This document shows positions 62,925 through 64,000 of a stretch of 64,000 nucleotides of DNA, piece by piece. This DNA is from Octadecabacter sp. B2R22. Its GTDB lineage: Bacteria > Pseudomonadota > Alphaproteobacteria > Rhodobacterales > Rhodobacteraceae. How positions within the stretch are numbered: position 1 is the stretch's first letter; each line of letters begins with the position of its first letter. Both the position numbers and the translations under genes were made by a program. The notes under the pieces were generated by a model. The model had not been told where the DNA came from. It made no database searches and was given only the letters and a program-made list of their open reading frames with translations. The stretch lies in contig NZ_JAHKQJ010000010.1 of NCBI RefSeq assembly GCF_018861045.1, positions 434,001-498,000 of the forward strand, given 5' to 3'.

Positions 62925-64000
62925 TTAAACGCCTTTTCGCTGTTTGGGCCGGCTGCTTTCCCAATCTTTATGGGCGGCCGTGACTTTAGCGTTTTCTGAG
63001 GTATGGGGTGTGCCGACTTCCCACCATGTGTGGCCTTCGGTCGTCCAGCCCTCATAGGGGTCTACTTTCATGACGATGACATAGGTCTGGTCAGCCGCCT
63101 TCGCGCGGGCAAATGCTTCGGCAAGGCCTGAGGGATCTGCAACCGTTTCCGCCAGTGCGCCCATGGAACGTGCGTGTGCCTCGAAATCAACGCCGACCTG
63201 ATGGGTCGCCGTTGGCGTGTCCGCGATCAGGTTGTTGAAGCTTTCGTTTCCGGTGTTGTTTTGCAGTTTGTTGATGACCGCAAAGCCGCCGTTGTCCAGC
63301 ACCAGGATGATCATCTTCTTCTGTGTCAGAACCGAGGAATAGACATCCGAGTTCATCAACAGGTATGACCCGTCGCCCGTGAACACGATGGTATCTTGAT
63401 CTGGTTCTTTTTCGGACTGCGCAATCCGCGCGCCCCAACCGCCAGCAATCTCATAACCCATACAAGAAAAGCCGAATTCAACATCGACCGTTCCGATATC
63501 CAACGTGCGCCAGTTTGCTGTAACTTCGGCAGGTAGCCCGCCAGCCGCCGCAACGACCCGATCACGTGGATCGCAAGCCGCGTTCACCACTCCGATCGCC
63601 TGCGCATAAGACGCAGGGCCATTCCCGAGGCGGGTGTTGCCTTCGACATAGTCGTCCCACTTGGCCCGCTCGGCTTTGGCCGTTGCGACCCAGTCATCGG
63701 GGGACACATATCCAATGAGTGCGTCTTGCAATGCGTTCAACGCTAGTTTGGCATCACCCACGACCGTTGCCGACATGTGTTTTGCAGCATCATGGCGCGC
63801 CGCGTTCAATCCGATGATCTGTGCGTCTTGGGCAAATGCAGTCCACGACCCTGTCGTGAAATCTTGCAATCGCGTTCCAACGGCGAGAATAACATCAGCC
63901 TTTTCAGCAATCGCATTTGCACTGTCCGACCCCGTCACCCCAAGTGGTCCGATGTTGAGGGCGTGCGTCGCTTTTAGGTTCGCACGTCCAGCGATGGTTT
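62925..64000 (-). CDS. iolD: 3D-(3,5/4)-trihydroxycyclohexane-1,2-dione hydrolase, partial at window edge
   Basis: The C-terminal part (about 358 codons) of a TPP-dependent enzyme that opens the cyclohexane ring in inositol catabolism. The frame is open to the window edge at 64000 with no start there; the in-frame GTG at 63938 is internal. The TPP motif begins G-D-G-S-Y-L-L-M-N-S-D and ends L-V-L-D-N-G-G-F. The C-terminal block V-I-V-M-K-V-D-P-Y-E-G-W is family-typical. The N-terminal half lies outside the window. It is followed one base later by iolC. Confidence 0.92.
   Translation of the reverse strand, partial: TIAGRANLKATHALNIGPLGVTGSDSANAIAEKADVILAVGTRLQDFTTGSWTAFAQDAQIIGLNAARHDAAKHMSATVVGDAKLALNALQDALIGYVSPDDWVATAKAERAKWDDYVEGNTRLGNGPASYAQAIGVVNAACDPRDRVVAAAGGLPAEVTANWRTLDIGTVDVEFGFSCMGYEIAGGWGARIAQSEKEPDQDTIVFTGDGSYLLMNSDVYSSVLTQKKMIILVLDNGGFAVINKLQNNTGNESFNNLIADTPTATHQVGVDFEAHARSMGALAETVADPSGLAEAFARAKAADQTYVIVMKVDPYEGWTTEGHTWWEVGTPHTSENAKVTAAHKDWESSRPKQRKGV

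Overview
The window is a 64-kb stretch of chromosome from an alphaproteobacterium, most likely Rhodobacteraceae (Roseobacter group). The main pointers are an Irr-type iron regulator divergent from fabA-fabB-fabI, a SAM/SAH-class riboswitch leader on metK (a class known from Rhodobacterales), the aroA...cmk and rpsA-ihfB-lapA-trpF-trpB blocks, a miaB...phoH-ybeY-corC-lnt-metK block, and a VPLPA-type C-terminal anchor protein. No rRNA operon, prophage, CRISPR array or intact insertion sequence was seen. One tRNA, tRNA-Ser(GCT), is present.

Layout. 0-9 kb: a minus-strand catabolic and miscellaneous region (enolase-superfamily dehydratase, zinc alcohol dehydrogenase, Tet-like MFS exporter, two alpha/beta hydrolases, an EEP-family nuclease/phosphatase, a PLP ammonia-lyase, a haloacid dehalogenase). 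9-15 kb: SlyD-like FKBP, M50 protease, fabI, a VPLPA-anchored secreted protein, fabB, fabA, irr. 15-28.6 kb: a core block with a degenerate RAYT transposase relative, miaB, two envelope proteins sharing a motif, phoH-ybeY-corC-lnt, riboswitch-metK, trmB, aroA and cmk. 28.6-33.3 kb: accessory genes including a TetR gene divergent from a carboxymuconolactone-decarboxylase-like gene across two palindromic operators. 33.3-43.2 kb: a non-phosphorylating L-fucose (or closely related deoxy-sugar) catabolic locus with its own ABC importer and GntR regulator. 43.5-48.1 kb: rpsA-ihfB-lapA-trpF-trpB. 48.3-49.9 kb: two tandem secreted PepSY-like proteins with extreme Asp or Asp/Glu tails followed by a membrane-tethered LuxR-type regulator. 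49.9-58.8 kb: DUF2237, serine hydrolase, DUF2332, pth, GAF-EAL phosphodiesterase, rplY/ctc, lldD, trpA, ychF. 59-64 kb: tRNA-Ser and a minus-strand myo-inositol operon (iolD-iolC-iolB-aldolase-iolG), with iolD cut by the window edge.

How the genes fit together. The fucose locus encodes every step expected for L-fucose to pyruvate plus L-lactate: FucU mutarotase, aldo/keto-reductase dehydrogenase, amidohydrolase-family lactonase, UxaA-family dehydratase in place of enolase-superfamily FucD, SDR dehydrogenase and FAH-family hydrolase. The FMN L-lactate dehydrogenase further along could use the lactate. Several conserved neighbourhoods appear to be interrupted by accessory genes: cmk and rpsA by about 15 kb, fabB and fabI by the VPLPA gene, rplY and pth by the EAL gene.

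The least explained part is the 48.3-49.9 kb cassette. It is the best candidate here for an undescribed system: secreted acidic-tail proteins, encoded by an expandable GAY trinucleotide tract, linked to a membrane-anchored DNA-binding protein.
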